Source: Pycnopodia helianthoides (lineage: Eukaryota > Echinodermata > Asteroidea > Forcipulatida > Asteriidae). Taken from it: a DNA stretch of 64,000 nt. A model generated the notes under the pieces. The model worked only from the letters and a program-made list of their open reading frames with translations, ran no database searches and had not been told where the DNA came from. Below are positions 1-11,900 of this stretch, one piece after another. The number at the start of each line of letters is the position of its first letter. Position 1 is the first letter of the stretch. A program made the translations under genes and the position numbers. Where the stretch lies: positions 6,704,948 through 6,768,947 of the forward strand of contig CM063243.1 in the NCBI GenBank assembly GCA_032158295.1. Reading direction: 5' to 3'.

Positions 1-758
1 GGTCAAACATGTCAAATGACTGTACACAGATTGTAGCTATGTTAGAGGTAGTGCGATATTGACATTTCCTATTCTGGCCGCACACAAAAAAGAGGTTTTT
101 CAAACTAATGTTGCTTCGAACTGACATGCTGTATGAGCTTCAAATCACTCCTGTAGGTCAATAAAATTCTGTTCTTTCATAATCTCTTTGAAAAAAGGCA
201 AAACTTTTCCTCACTTTTTCACACATAAAAAAAATTCAGAGATGGTCACCGACACGACGACCGCGAGCGCAGCCATTTTTGAACTTTTTTGAGAAATAAA
301 TTGGCTCTGACCGTTTTCAGTTATACCGCCCTCTCTTGACTTCTGATAAAAAAAATACTGCCATCTATGGATAGAGAGAGGATTGGAAAGTCTACGGTGC
401 TTTTTTTCCCGTCTCAATCGGTGAATAAATAAGGTTTTTACGTATTTTTTTACCGTTTTTGGCCAAATTTTGACTAAATTTCATATTTTTAAGGAATTTA
501 TACATTCAGCGACGGCGGGGTATGCTGTCAAACCTATATCAGTAGAAAGCTTGTCCATTTTTGAGTAAGAAAAGTTGGATTTTGTTCCTGCGCGAGGTCG
601 CGCATTTTTTTTATGAAGGTTTTAATTCAATCACGGCACTCGGTAAAATCTCATTTTTAACCTTTGAGTGCACGTTAGAGATAGGGCTGAAATGTTTAGC
701 AGTCCGGGGGGTCTTAATTTAACAATCTCTTTTACCTCAGTTGGCGACCAGAAGAGTA
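1..758. other. Intergenic DNA, no gene seen
   Basis: AT-rich sequence with many A and T runs. The open frames here are short, lack any recognisable motif, and one overlaps the inverted-repeat arm that follows. I see no exon, RNA gene or transposon end before the target duplication at 759-767. Confidence 0.5.
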
Positions 759-767
759 CCTCGTGTA

Positions 768-2069
768 TAGACCCAGTAACTGGGGCGCTGTACTCCTTTT
801 TCAAAATTTTGACATTATCTGTCGTACTAGCGCCCCAGCGAAAGCTACCAAAAATATGGGGAAGTGCAACATTTTCATAAAAAATCAGAGATGTCACACC
901 AAAAATGCCCCAGAATGACGGAAATACCCAACGAATTACCTTCAAAACTGCCAACTGGCCTCTCCATATGTTTAAGATGTAACACCAGGCATGAAATTGT
1001 ACTCGCGGAAATTTGTCCGGCTAAAAAATGATGATTTTTTGAGACATTCCCGGTTTCCGTTGATCATGTCCAGCCATCGTTTTCATGGCTACCCTGCGGG
1101 GTCCTACTAAAAGCCGACAACACGCCGACAACAAGTCCAGAGTGCCGACAACACGCCGACAACAAGTTTCAGATACCTTAAAACCAGCAAATAAACCAAG
1201 GATTTATTAGAAATATGTGTACTATGTAATATTAACAAAAATGCAATGGCATAACTTCACGAAAAGTCCGAATTTTTAACCAGAAAAAAACACGAAAATA
1301 CACGGAGTGCGGTCGGACGCCATCTTGGCCTAAAAACCGTGTTTTGACCATTCCATTATGATACCGGTAAGATGTATTTAGCGCTTACAAAACAACAGAG
1401 GGCGGGCGTCATCCCACGGCTTATTATTGCTATTGGCATAATAATTACTAGGCCATCACTACACCCCCGGATGTGTTACCCCCGTATCATAATGGAAAGG
1501 TTTTTAGGCCAAGATGGCGTCCGACCGCACTCCGTGTATTTTCGTGTTTTTTTCTGGTTAAAAATTCGGACTTTTCGTGAAGTTATGCCATTGCATTTTT
1601 GTTAATATTACATAGTACACATATTTCTAATAAATCCTTGGTTTATTTGCTGGTTTTAAGGTATCTGAAACTTGTTGTCGGCGTGTGTTCGGCACTCTGG
1701 ACTTGTTGTCGGCGTGTTGTCGGCTTTTAGTAGGACCCCCGCAGGGTAGCCATGAAAACGATGGCTGGACATGATCAACGGAAACCGGGAATGTCTCAAA
1801 AATCATCATTTTTTAGCCGGACAAATTTCCGCGAGTACAATTTCATGCCTGGTGTTACATCTTAAACATATGGAGAGGCCAGTTGGCAGTTTTGAAGGTA
1901 ATTCGTTGGGTATTTCCGTCATTCTGGGGCATTTTTGGTGTGACATCTCTTATTTTTTATGAAAATGTTGCACTTCCCCATATTTTTGGTAGCTTTCGCT
2001 GGGGCGCTAGTACGACAGATAATGTCAAAATTTTGAAAAAGGAGTACAGCGCCCCAGTTACTGGGTCTA
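768..2069. mobile_element. Foldback (long terminal inverted repeat) element, Mutator-like
   Basis: Two arms of about 590 bp (roughly 768-1364 and 1483-2069) are near-perfect reverse complements around a ~118-bp spacer. The ends read TAGACCCAGTAAC... and ...GTTACTGGGTCTA. The same 9 bases, CCTCGTGTA, lie directly outside both ends (759-767 and 2070-2078), which is a target-site duplication. Long inverted repeats with a 9-bp duplication are typical of Mutator-like elements (established for that superfamily); assignment of this copy is inference. Matching open frames on opposite strands (631-954 and 1883-2167) are simply the two arms read in opposite directions. No transposase is present, so it is non-autonomous. 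Inside the arms a short motif based on GCCGACAACACGCCGACAAC is repeated in tandem. Confidence 0.88.
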
Positions 2070-2555
2070 CCTCGTGTATGGTGTCTTTTGAAAGGCATAA
2101 CTCATTAACCAAAGCACCTATGACAGTGGCGTTTGCACCATTGAATTTCTCCAGAACAGACCTTTAACTTGATGTATAATTTTAATATATTTGAAAAAAG
2201 GAAATTTTTACTATAATATAGCTACAGATTGTAGGACTACCAGTGAGTACCAGTACCATCCTAAACACAAACAGTTTAGACTAGATAGAGAGCCATGATG
2301 AGCGCAGAGCAACCCTTTTTAACATCAATCTTCCAAAATTTTGTACAAAAATATCGCTCAGACAGAAGTTCAGATCCAGCAGAACGCTACTTCGAGCTAC
2401 CTCCATGTTCGAACTTGCCATTTTAACCTCTGGAGGTAAATTCTATTCATACAGCAATATATTTCACGACAAAGTGGTGACAATTGAACGACAAAGATTG
2501 CGCGGTGTTCAAAGTTTGCGCCCGAGCTATTCTGCGCAAAGTTATTTCAAAGTTT

Positions 2556-2603
2556 GAGCCGTCCATAGAGTTATGTTCTTCTATATAACTCTATGGAGCC
2601 GTC
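2556..2603. repeat. Small hairpin flanked by an 8-bp direct repeat
   Basis: CCATAGAGTTAT (2563-2574) pairs perfectly with ATAACTCTATGG (2585-2596) across a 10-nt loop. GAGCCGTC sits on both sides (2556-2563 and 2596-2603), partly overlapping the arms, so it resembles a tiny palindromic insertion with a target duplication. Confidence 0.5.
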
Positions 2604-3928
2604 AAAAAATGGCAACCCGCGCAAATTTGAAAAATGTCCATTTTCAAAGACTGCGCCCAACACTATATTCCCAATTAACTACGAATATCACACATTAAAT
2701 TTCAACTTACTTAGTATATGCGGCGCCAATATCCAGAACAACTGTGCTTTTTTCTACGGCTGAACCAAGTCCCTCAAAGTATGACATCGTTGTTTTCTCC
2801 TCTACCACTCATTCATAAGCTCGTTGCTGTAAAACACATACCACACATTTCTTTGAATGTCTGAACATAGAGGTCCTGAAAAGCAAGAGGGTCGTTTGTT
2901 TTGATGATTTAGGTTATTAAAAAGGAAGCTCGGTACTCGCATACACGTCACACACAAAATGAAGTGTTCAATTGTAGTATGAGCGGCCATCGTGACAAAA
3001 AAATAATCAAAAGTACAGTACAAATTAAATCATAAAGCAACATTTCTCTCAGTCAAACTAAAACACAGTTTCTCAAAAATATGAATACAATACAAGCCTT
3101 GTTCATTATATAGACAATAAAAAGCTAAGAAATTACATGTCATTTCGAAAACAAACACTCCCAACTTTAGCCAAAAGTGTCTCAGCCATCAAAGAACTCA
3201 TTTTTTGGATGGCTTTCTAGAAAATGAGACAGCTCTCACGAATCACCATAATCTGTATAAAATAATGAACACCTGCCAGCTGAACTTATGAAGAAACTTT
3301 ACATCTCACAAAACCAATTAGACCAAGATGGGCATGCAAATAACAACAGCGGATAGCACCAATGCAATGAAACAGTATTTTCTTTATCTAAGCCCGGCCC
3401 ATCAGTGTTTGTTGAAGTCTCATGGATACAAAATTACAAGGACAGTGTTAGCTTAGAACCAGTCCCAACATTAATCAAGTGCAAAAAGAAGGAAACTAAC
3501 AGTTCATTCGGAATGTTATTAATAAATTAACAGATCACTAGTCTACTTAAAACAATGTCACGTAAACTTGACAGTTGCAACGGCTGGAAAAGCGTATACG
3601 CTGACCTTTGACCGCGTTTTGTTTTTTTCACATTTTTCGTTAATTACGTGACATTTTGATGATTTTTTTTTACAACAACCATCGAAAAATTATTTTCTGT
3701 GATTCAACATCACTAAATTAGGTAAACAGTAAGCCGGTGTGTCCCTTTAAAGGAAAAGGAAAGACATCGGTCTGCATAAAACAGCAGTTTGCATCAGGCT
3801 ACGTACGTACATGTACACTTCTGCGGCGGACTGTGTGTAATAGGCGTATACGCGGTCTTTTTCATGAGTCTTTTTTATCGATCGATCAATGAAAGACACC
3901 GATCGATGAAAATTGCGGATCACTAGAT

Positions 3929-4001
3929 GAAAAAGACCAATGGATCGATGCAAAAGACCAATGGATCGATGCAAACACCGATGGATCGATGCAAAACACC
4001 G
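3929..4001. repeat. Short tandem repeat with ATCGAT core
   Basis: Three to four units of 20-21 bp, each containing GGATCGATGC preceded by AAAGACCAAT or AAACACCGAT. Further ATCGATC words occur just upstream (3877-3907). Confidence 0.75.
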
Positions 4002-4539
4002 TTCAATATGTTTATCAGAATTTATGCCTTTTTGGCGTTCCATAGTTTTCCACCTCCAATGGTTCAAAGGTTGGAGGTCCCCCCCCCCTGAAGCACCCGG
4101 ATGGATCCCTTCACTGTTGACCCCGCAGTAAGTGCAAGTGTGGTACAAAAAAACTAATTGTCCCCCCGAACGACGCGCGACGCCTAACTGCCCGCCCCCC
4201 CACGACACATCACGGCATACCACATTTCACACACAATGTACACACAACGATGGCCATACCTGCTTTCACGATGAACTATTTACACACGGAATACCATAAT
4301 TTGAAGGGATATTTTGGAGAGTTTTGGGTGAAGGAGTTATCTGTGTGTAACTTATAAGTTATAGGCCCTAGAACTAGAAGCATTATTTTCAATGTTCAAC
4401 ATCCAAAGGTATGTTGTGAATATTTTCAATAACTTTTTTTTGTTTTTAAACAATATAATTTAGCATTTAAAACCCTGCGTGCATAAAAAAAAAAAAAAAA
4501 CACACAGTCTGACACCGTCGCTCACTTCAGTTTGTTGGC

Positions 4540-4577
4540 GTACCCATGGAGGTAGAACTCTACCTCCATGGCGTACC
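4540..4577. repeat. Hairpin with CCATGGAGGTAGA arms
   Basis: CCATGGAGGTAGA is followed after a few bases by its reverse complement TCTACCTCCATGG. The same CATGGAGG end motif occurs in the hairpin at 5993-6026, suggesting a shared small foldback family. Confidence 0.6.
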
Positions 4578-5644
4578 TATACATTTTTGTGGAGAACCCA
4601 ATCATTTTTAAATCGCTCAAAGCATTAGATATCATGGATATAGACCCTTTTGACTAAATAATTAGTTTATAAACATTGAAATAATTGTTACATCACTGGT
4701 TTTCAAACTCAACTGTTCTTCAATATGGACACGACAAAAATGTGTACCCATGAATTGATTGTGGCTGTGCACTTTTACATTTGGTGATAAACAAGGTGCA
4801 GTGTGACACGATATAACTAAGGATATACCAATCACACTTTTGATGGGTATTTTGCAGGAGTTTAGCCTAGGTAATGGCTCCGCCTGTTAAAATCCCCCCA
4901 AAACGCCTTTTTCAAGTGGTTATTTGACAACATGGGACATTACTTACTCATTGTTTCCCAATAATACTTAGTCTACTTGTGCGATACAATAAAGTTGGTT
5001 TCTTTACTCCTTCATGTAATAAAAAATAGTGAATATGCCCAGATTAAGGTTTTTGCTGCACATTCAATTTAGGCCATTATGCACTGTGGTGATGTATGCC
5101 CTTCTCTAATCATATTTACATTTTTATGTTCTTGTAAACATTAGCTAGTTTAACTTATTCTTCTGCCAGATTGTTAATCATTAGGGGTAAAATGGTTACT
5201 TTCAATCTGAAAAGTATTTGGTTGTAAAAGTTCATACCAATCAAGGACATGCCAACCTCCAGAAAAAGTGATGTTTCCTTTTTGAAGTCTGTCAAAGTTG
5301 AGCAACTATAGTACAATAGCCCTGAGTTGCATTTTCACTGTAATGACTAATGGGGACATTGTAAAGGAATGGTTATTAATGGAAGGTTTTTTCCAGTCAA
5401 GACTTTAAGAGCCAGCAGCTGTTTTTAACTACCCACTCTGCTGGCTGAGAAATAAAGGTTGTTAATGTTAGGATATTTTGACTCAAGCACTGCATTATGA
5501 TGCATAAAAATGTGCTATGTACAATAGGCCTACAATAAAATTGTACAATATGTAAACTACACTAAAACTACTTCCTTGTTTTCTTTTATTATTTAGATTT
5601 ATAGATACTTTACAAGCAGGCTTATGAGACTTGAGATATGAGAG

Positions 5645-5957
5645 ATGAAACAATGGCTTAAGTTCACCTTTTATGCAATGTTGACGACGGCGTTTTTACA
5701 GTGCCAGAAGTCAGTCCACAACTGCTTTGCTTTGGAAACTAACTGCATATTTGATGACATCCAGTCTGAGGTTGTCAGCACGAGCCCTGTCAGTTATAGA
5801 ACTGCGAGGAATAAAAGGTCAACTGAAGATCTGTATCAGCCAATCAGGATAAAGGCTAACATCCAAGACCTTGATGAAGTTGTTGACACTTCTAATGTAG
5901 AAAGATTGAAGAAAATTGTGAATGGAGCAATTTCCATCATTAGTAACATCTTGTTAG
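5645..5957 (+). CDS. M8 peptidase coding exon 1 (signal peptide, propeptide)
   Basis: Residues 1-104. It starts at the first ATG after an in-frame TGA. It encodes the hydrophobic leader, Cys27 and Cys34 (candidate cysteine-switch residues), RNKR at 55-58, and the start of the mature chain (IRIKANIQDLDEV). Donor gtttgt, phase 1. A pyrimidine-rich AG at 5594-5595 may be the acceptor of a 5' UTR intron. Confidence 0.9.
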
Positions 5958-8900
5958 GTTTGTCATTACACTCTCTCAGTTGCTCCATATGATCATGGAG
6001 GAATAAGTGTTCTTATTCCTCCATGATATGATGGATGCATTTTCTTCTGATTGTCTTTTTGTTTTGGCTAAATGTTTAGAGTGAGCCTACGTGTATGTAA
6101 TGACGATTTCCATCTGTTTGTCCATCAAAAAGTCCATCATGTACATAGGCCTACATGTAAAAGTCATTTACAGTGTCTTTACAGCACTGGTTGGTGCTAG
6201 TTGAGTTAGCCGTCAGTGTAAAACAAAATTTTCAAACCTCAAATGGATTGTTTCAAAATCTTTATTTTTAATAAATTTTTGCAATTCTTTTTTCTTTTTT
6301 CGAAGTCGGTCTTTTTCCTAGGTGATGCTACAATTGTACATGCACACCTTCATCAGACTATTGACAATGTGTTTGAGGTGTTTCTATGAATCTTAATAAT
6401 ATTCTGAGCCCCTCTGCCACTTCTATGCCAGCTTGCCATGTCAGCGTTTACTGTTCTAGTTTAAATGGGGGATATTATACAAATATTGGATGCATTTGAA
6501 TGCAGTTGCTGAATATATTCCATTTCATGAGGCGAAGCTGATTGAAATGGAAACACCAGATTTCACCGAGTGGTTATGTTCGCGACAATGTGCTCAAATG
6601 CATCCAATATTTGTTTTTAAAAATAATTCACACTTGTAGATTGTTGTTATTTTTTTCTTCTTCACAATAAACATAAAATAGACACGGCAACTTGTTCACC
6701 CCACACTCTGAAAACTGTTTTTAAAACCCTTCTAAATAATGTGGACCACTACTCCATGTAGAAACAACCTTTTCAGCCGTGAAATGACCTTGCCTCGTTT
6801 GAATAAACAGATGGGGAACAATTATATTGGCCAATAATTATCCATATTGGACTCCAATATTAAATTTTGGAACGTCGTGGAAGTATACATGGCAAATTAA
6901 AGGATGACATGTGATGCGGGTTCCACCAATCAAATTACAGGATCTGTGTGTGCAGAAGTAATGTAAACCTGGGCGGATAGTTTGGATACCAAACTTACAC
7001 GGTAGCTGTCGCTAACTGAATCTTGGATACCCATCTTGGTGCAGATACTGTATATCTTGCAGTCAGTCGGACGGCTGACATGACTATCCACCCAGACATT
7101 CCATTATCTAGCATGCACCTGCTGTGCTTTGTTTCACCCCTCAAAGAAAACTAATTCTGTGCAGAGGCATGGACAGTTAAACAAATACCAGCCCAAAGTG
7201 GTTAAGTGTATGGGAATTAATTTGTAGAATTTGTCTAGTTTTCAGCTTGTATTATACTTGCTGAAAAAAAAAAGATTCTGCAAAAGTTAAATGGTACTAG
7301 TAAAAAAAACAATTTTCTTTTTCTTCTTATCTTTACCAAAAATTTCAAAATTGTGTACTTTTGTCTTTGTCTTTATATTTATATCAACTTTGCAAGAATG
7401 TATAATTTTGCTTGGCTTAGAAAAATAACGTGAAGCTTTATCATATGTGTTTAATGTTTGACATGTTTGATTGTCTTTGCAGTTATTCCTGTTGTAGGTC
7501 CATTGCTAATGACCAGATCTGAAGCATGTCAGCCATTTTCCATTGGTATTAATACAGGAAAGTAAGTAACTGGGGATTGTATTATGACCAGGCTTATGAA
7601 TGGGTAGCAAAAAGATTTGTCCTCTTTTGTTTTATTTTGTAAAATCAAGAAATCTGTTGATAAAAATTACATGAACGTGTAATATCTAATAGGTATCTTC
7701 TTCTGAAGAAAAGAATCCATAAATGTATAAGAAAATTAAATAAATTTATGTCAATAACTTATTTGTAACCAAATTAAACACATTTTTTTTAATGGCCACA
7801 GGGCGTGTTTCTCTCGTCCAAAAAAATATTTAGAAACAGCAAAAATGCCAGAAAATGTTAAACAAATTCCAAAGAGCACCTGATGCAAATGTAATATTTT
7901 ACAGATTATGAGTGGATGGTAAAAATATAATGAAATATATACATAGTACTGCCAGGTTCCTGCCTAAACCTCTTAAGGCGTCGACCATCTTGTAAACAAG
8001 GGTTAATATTTAACATGATTTCAAGATCACAAAACACACATTTAATGAAATACAACTAAAGAGCATTACATTCTTTCAATTAATAATAGATTTTGAATAT
8101 TAAATTAAGAGAAGATTTGATTAAACCAAGTCTGAAATAAATGGCAGGACTCTCACGCCCCAACTTGGAACTTGGCATTAAACAATAAAAAGGCTCTAAA
8201 TATGAAGAAATTTTACCAGAGGAGGATGAAAGGGATCATACCTATCAGAGAAATGACCTGAACAAAAATAGGTTTGTTTTTCTCATCATATTCGGAAACT
8301 TTGAAAGCCGTGCTGCTGCTAGGTGGCACTCAGATCAGGATGAAAATGAACAAATGAATAAATTCTCCTGTTTGCCATCCTTTTTAACTATGGTGTACCA
8401 GAAGACATTGTAAAGGCCATCCACATTCTACGTGTACATGATGGATCAAAAAGTGCAGTATTTATTGGAAAACTGACTGAAGAATTTGAAACAGTCACAG
8501 AAATCTTCCAGGGGGATGTCTCGGCAACTTTTCTCTCCACTCTAGTAATATACTATATGTGCTGACTCTATCCATCAAAGACTTGGGTTTCACAACACAT
8601 TCTAGGAAATTTGCATGTAGTAGAATGTCATGACATGTGATGACATTGCACTCTGTGAATCAACCCGAGATGGTGCGAGATCGCAATTACAAGATGTCTC
8701 TGAAGCTGCCAGATCCCGAGAAAACCGAAGCAAATGACTACTCAACCATGTACATCAGACATACATAAGACTTACAGTACTTGGGATCAATGATGGCAAC
8801 ATCAGAGAATGACAAACAGCGAAGTAGATCAGTTGCATGGGGGGATTCTGAAAACTAGGAAGGATATGAAAGTCTTCTGCTGTGACCTGAGAGCTAAAAC

Positions 8901-11900
8901 TGGGCATCTTTAACCACTTCACATCAGATGACGTCTGTAGACTTACAGCAGACTTATTGCTGATGTTTTTTAACGCCTGGAACAAATTCAGATTTTCCTC
9001 CATTTTTTGCTTATTTGCGGATGGCTGACGGTTTTAACCACCCAGACTTTCCAGTTTGTAGTGTGTTGAGGCAGGCACCTACCGTAATATGCTTCGTTCC
9101 ACCTGTAAAAGAGCGACAACAAGTTCTGGAAAACTTGCCTCGTAAAATCTTGTGTAACCCTGGATTCCAGACCTTTGTCCCGTTGTTAATACAAATCTGG
9201 CGTACAAGAATGGACAGGCTGCCACCATTGTTTGTCATTATATTCGGCTAAATGGGAGTTAAGTCCGAGCGTTCCAAGATTCAGCATACCATTGAAGACT
9301 TTCAGCCATAGCCGAGGTTCTGCGAATCACGATGAGTGCCTACTCAATTTTTTTACATGACAACATCAAATCCAGGAACTAACTATGAGCATCTTTGTTT
9401 TCTTTCCTTTGTCAAGTGAGGGTTTTATTGTGGCAACGATATTTTCAAATTTCAAAGGAAAACGATTACTTGAGAAGTTTCGAAAAATAATACCGTGGGT
9501 TGGCACGGAAGTTATTTAAAAATACAAACATGAAGTAGTTAAGACAGCTTGCCTACCTATCTTGTTATATGGCTGTGAGACACGGGTCATTATAAAGCCC
9601 TTTGCTGCATCTTTAAACAAACAAACTCAAGATCGTACTCTGCATAAAACGTCATGACAATATTACCAACACCAACTTTTACAACATCAGTGTGATAGCG
9701 GAATTTCATCCATAATTCAAGATGGGAGACTATTCTAATCTCTTATTGTTCTTGGAAAGAGGCTGTTGTCAAAAACTCTTGTTTCAGTGCCTATTTGCAC
9801 TTGTTATTGATTATGTCCCCTTGATGAGCGATTGTTTGGAATCAGATGGCCTTCAGGTGGGATATCTACTGATTTGTTCAAAATTTTGTACACCATGGTT
9901 AGTCTACTCAACTGATTTACTGTCGGGTTCCAAGTGTCAACCATCTGGGGTTCAAAGCAAAGAATTTATTTACTTTTGATCTGTTAGGCAGGTTACACCC
10001 ATGGAGAAATTGCCTACAGCTGATGGCATGCCATTTATCAGGGAAAACCTCCAAGGCCAAGGAATTTTGCAGCAGCTGACAACAGGAGCACTACATGTAC
10101 ATTATCGCAGACTTCTATCAAGAAGTCTTACGGATCAGCTATCCAAACATTGGATTCTGTTTGTATTCGCGAAAAGAACAACTTCTGTAGTGAAAATTCT
10201 TGACCGGCTAACATAACTTTTTTTTTACAAAGGCATTAGTTACAGCATTATGAACACATTACACAGTGAATGATCACCAATAATTTACACAAACTGGACA
10301 TCTATTGGAACTCGCTTGCCTATGTAAAGGTTATTGACAGCATCTTCGACTTGCTGCCTGTTTGCCACTTGAGGTACAAGTACATTGGATGTAAATTTTC
10401 TTGGTGATCAAAGTTGTCTAACAAAAATAACTTATGTGTATGTTATTATGTTTGTTTTCTGACTGAAACAATTGTAATTTATATCCTGGTTTGAATGTTG
10501 CCTGCAACTGTTTTCAACTTTACTATTGTTATTTTGATATTTGACTGTTTTGAAGGGGAAATAAATAATAGTGCAGAAATGTTAAACAATTTCAGGCATG
10601 TACATGTACGCATTATTTATTATTTTTTCAAATTGGTGTGTCACATAATCAAATGATATTTCAATATTTATCCGTGATAAATTTTTTGATAAATACTTGC
10701 TTGTTGTCTGGTACATAGGTGCGCTGAAAAGTCCAGAGGCTATAGAGGTGAAAGATGCTTTGGTGATTTGGACAATTTTGTGGTAAGTAATCAAAATACA
10801 TGTATTTAACTTTTTGCTGGATTAAATATCTGATTGAAAAATTTACTTTATGCCTACTTCTGAGACGGTCACTCTCTGTAATTTAGCCAAAATTTGTTTA
10901 AAAGCAACAAACATCAGACAGTCATTGCACACTGGAATCTTACTGTACCAATGGGATTAACTCTTGATTATATAGGTCTGTGCCGGGTTTCTGGGTATCT
11001 GGATAACACCTGGTGGCTATCAGTTTGTTTACAATGGAATGGGTGGGATCTAATTGATTATGCACAAATATAGAACTCAAATGTGTGTAAGTTTTTTAGC
11101 TATATATAGGTAGTTTAATTGAAACAATTTTTGTTGTATCATAATTATTGGTCAGCACTTCAAAATAACACACCATGGGTAGAAAGTAAAGTCCCCAAAT
11201 TGTGTAATTGGAACAGATTGTGTGGGGTTAATGTGCCTTGTCTCAGCATGACTGGGATCATAGCACCATTGCATGTAGTTAACATGTATACATCGTGTGA
11301 TGTTATGCAATGGGTACCATGATGGGTGCTCCGGAATTGTATCATTGTGTTTAACTGGTACCCGGATAGAAAAGTACCCGCAAACGCACAGCGCTACTTG
11401 ATTATTACCCATATTGACCTTAATAGTCAGTCGTTGTTTTCCTGTTTATGAAGTTATGTAGCAACAATCGTGAACTCGGCCTTTTCAGATTCAGGACACG
11501 CGAGCTTTTCAAAAACATATATTTTTTAAGTTCATAAAATCAACAGTAAGTACTTGAATGTTAACTTTGTTGTATCAGGTACTAGATTTTGAAGGCCGAT
11601 TAAATGTTAACTGACACTATAAATGCTCTTTAAAGTAGAGACATAGGAAGGAGGCCCGCCTTCTATCTGAAAAGGACGAGCATTCACCAAAATACCCAAC
11701 AAGCAAAATCCATATGACGTTCAATTTATTAAATAATCTCCTGTACTGATTTTAATCCTCCAATCAATACAATACAAAAAGTATAGCACAGCACAGTCAC
11801 TTGTGTAAAGGGCAACACAAGGCTGGCTACACACAAGTTTACAATGAGTCAATCAGCCCTAAAAATAATAATAGTTCTGGAATAAAATGATAATTTGTTA

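Larger units (their letters stand above)
2079..5590. other. Intergenic region upstream of the M8 peptidase gene
   Basis: About 3.5 kb without a recognisable coding exon. It holds small hairpins (2556-2603 and near 4544-4571), a short tandem repeat (3929-4001), a C-run near 4079 and an A-run near 4485. The promoter of the peptidase gene should lie here or in a 5' UTR intron, but I cannot point to a convincing TATA box or initiator. Confidence 0.45.

Noticed and set aside
631..2167. Open frames 631-954 (-) and 1883-2167 (+) encoding the same ~60-residue peptide
   Set aside because: They are the two arms of the inverted repeat read on opposite strands, extended by chance; no start context, motif or second exon.
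9015..9251. A host protein frame (two overlapping frames on both strands)
   Set aside because: Runs into a dispersed repeat that has another copy at 33138-33440; more likely transposon-derived.
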